This document shows positions 64,000-64,000 of a DNA stretch of 64,000 bases, in pieces; position 1 is the first letter of the stretch; every line of letters begins with the position of its first letter. A program made the position numbers and the translations under genes. This DNA is from DATFVA01 sp963774455 (GTDB taxonomy: Bacteria; Bacteroidota; Ignavibacteria; Ignavibacteriales; Ignavibacteriaceae), in NCBI GenBank assembly GCA_963774455.1, contig CAVZFD010000002.1, positions 62,001-126,000 on the forward strand, read 5' to 3'. Under the pieces are notes generated by a model that did not search any database, had not been told where the DNA came from, and saw only the letters and a list, made by a program, of their open reading frames with translations.

Positions 64000-64000
64000 A

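Noticed and set aside
1..64000. tRNA and rRNA genes
   Set aside because: I saw no cloverleaf-type sequence with a T-loop GTTCGAxTC at the right spacing and no rRNA-like block, although short hits are hard to exclude by eye.

Overview
The window reads as chromosome of a Bacteroidota/Chlorobi-type bacterium, most likely an Ignavibacteria relative. The basis is six secreted proteins that end in a type IX secretion (T9SS) sorting domain with the motif NYPNPFNP, a hybrid two-component sensor of the Bacteroidota HTCS type, a DUF5916 outer-membrane protein, and a strict SD-led gene style. This placement is inference; there is no rRNA or tRNA gene here to confirm it.

Layout. 1-5.0 kb: a truncated-by-window dienelactone hydrolase lipoprotein, an IS110-family element and a DUF5916 protein. 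5.1-5.8 kb: a HigBA toxin-antitoxin pair with a clear palindromic operator. 5.8-12.1 kb: a repeat-rich zone with small secreted proteins, a T9SS PQQ/PKD protein, a degraded HNH endonuclease, a tetraheme cytochrome and an Asp/Glu racemase. 12.1-18.4 kb: a T9SS sialidase-like protein, a TPR remnant, a SnoaL-like lipoprotein and an M16 peptidase pair (one active, one lacking the zinc motif). 19.0-22.7 kb: a five-gene operon TlpA / DUF4266 / DUF3570 / NusG-domain-II / ApbE, which looks like an extracytosolic flavin-transfer redox system. 22.9-30 kb: DUF3160 T9SS protein, a lipoprotein, a frameshifted gamma-glutamyltransferase and a TrpB2. 30-34.3 kb: BON protein, fatty-acid desaturase, DEAD-box helicase. 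34.5-43.5 kb: three T9SS proteins (two are tandem HAF-repeat paralogues) next to a giant hybrid sensor kinase. 43.6-51.3 kb: YkgJ cluster protein, a zinc-finger/PP2C fusion, two MFS transporters, GNAT, TPR, PRC-barrel proteins. 51.6-58.3 kb: an [FeFe]-hydrogenase operon (hydF, receiver, hydC, hydB, hydA, histidine kinase), followed by a Kir-type potassium channel. 59.7-64 kb: beta-barrel protein, HemW, a symporter remnant and an incomplete alkaline phosphatase.

How it works together. The hydrogenase operon would couple NADH to H2 in an anaerobic or fermentative metabolism and carries its own two-component pair. The TlpA-ApbE operon, the tetraheme cytochrome and the many secreted proteins show substantial periplasmic and surface chemistry.

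The most unusual non-coding trait is the intergenic DNA: several unrelated families of short tandem repeats with 7-, 8-, 11-, 16- or 51-base periods fill the gaps between genes. Some begin exactly at stop codons, some occur as copies many kb apart. Gene remnants (HNH, TPR, symporter, frameshifted ggt) sit in or beside such DNA.
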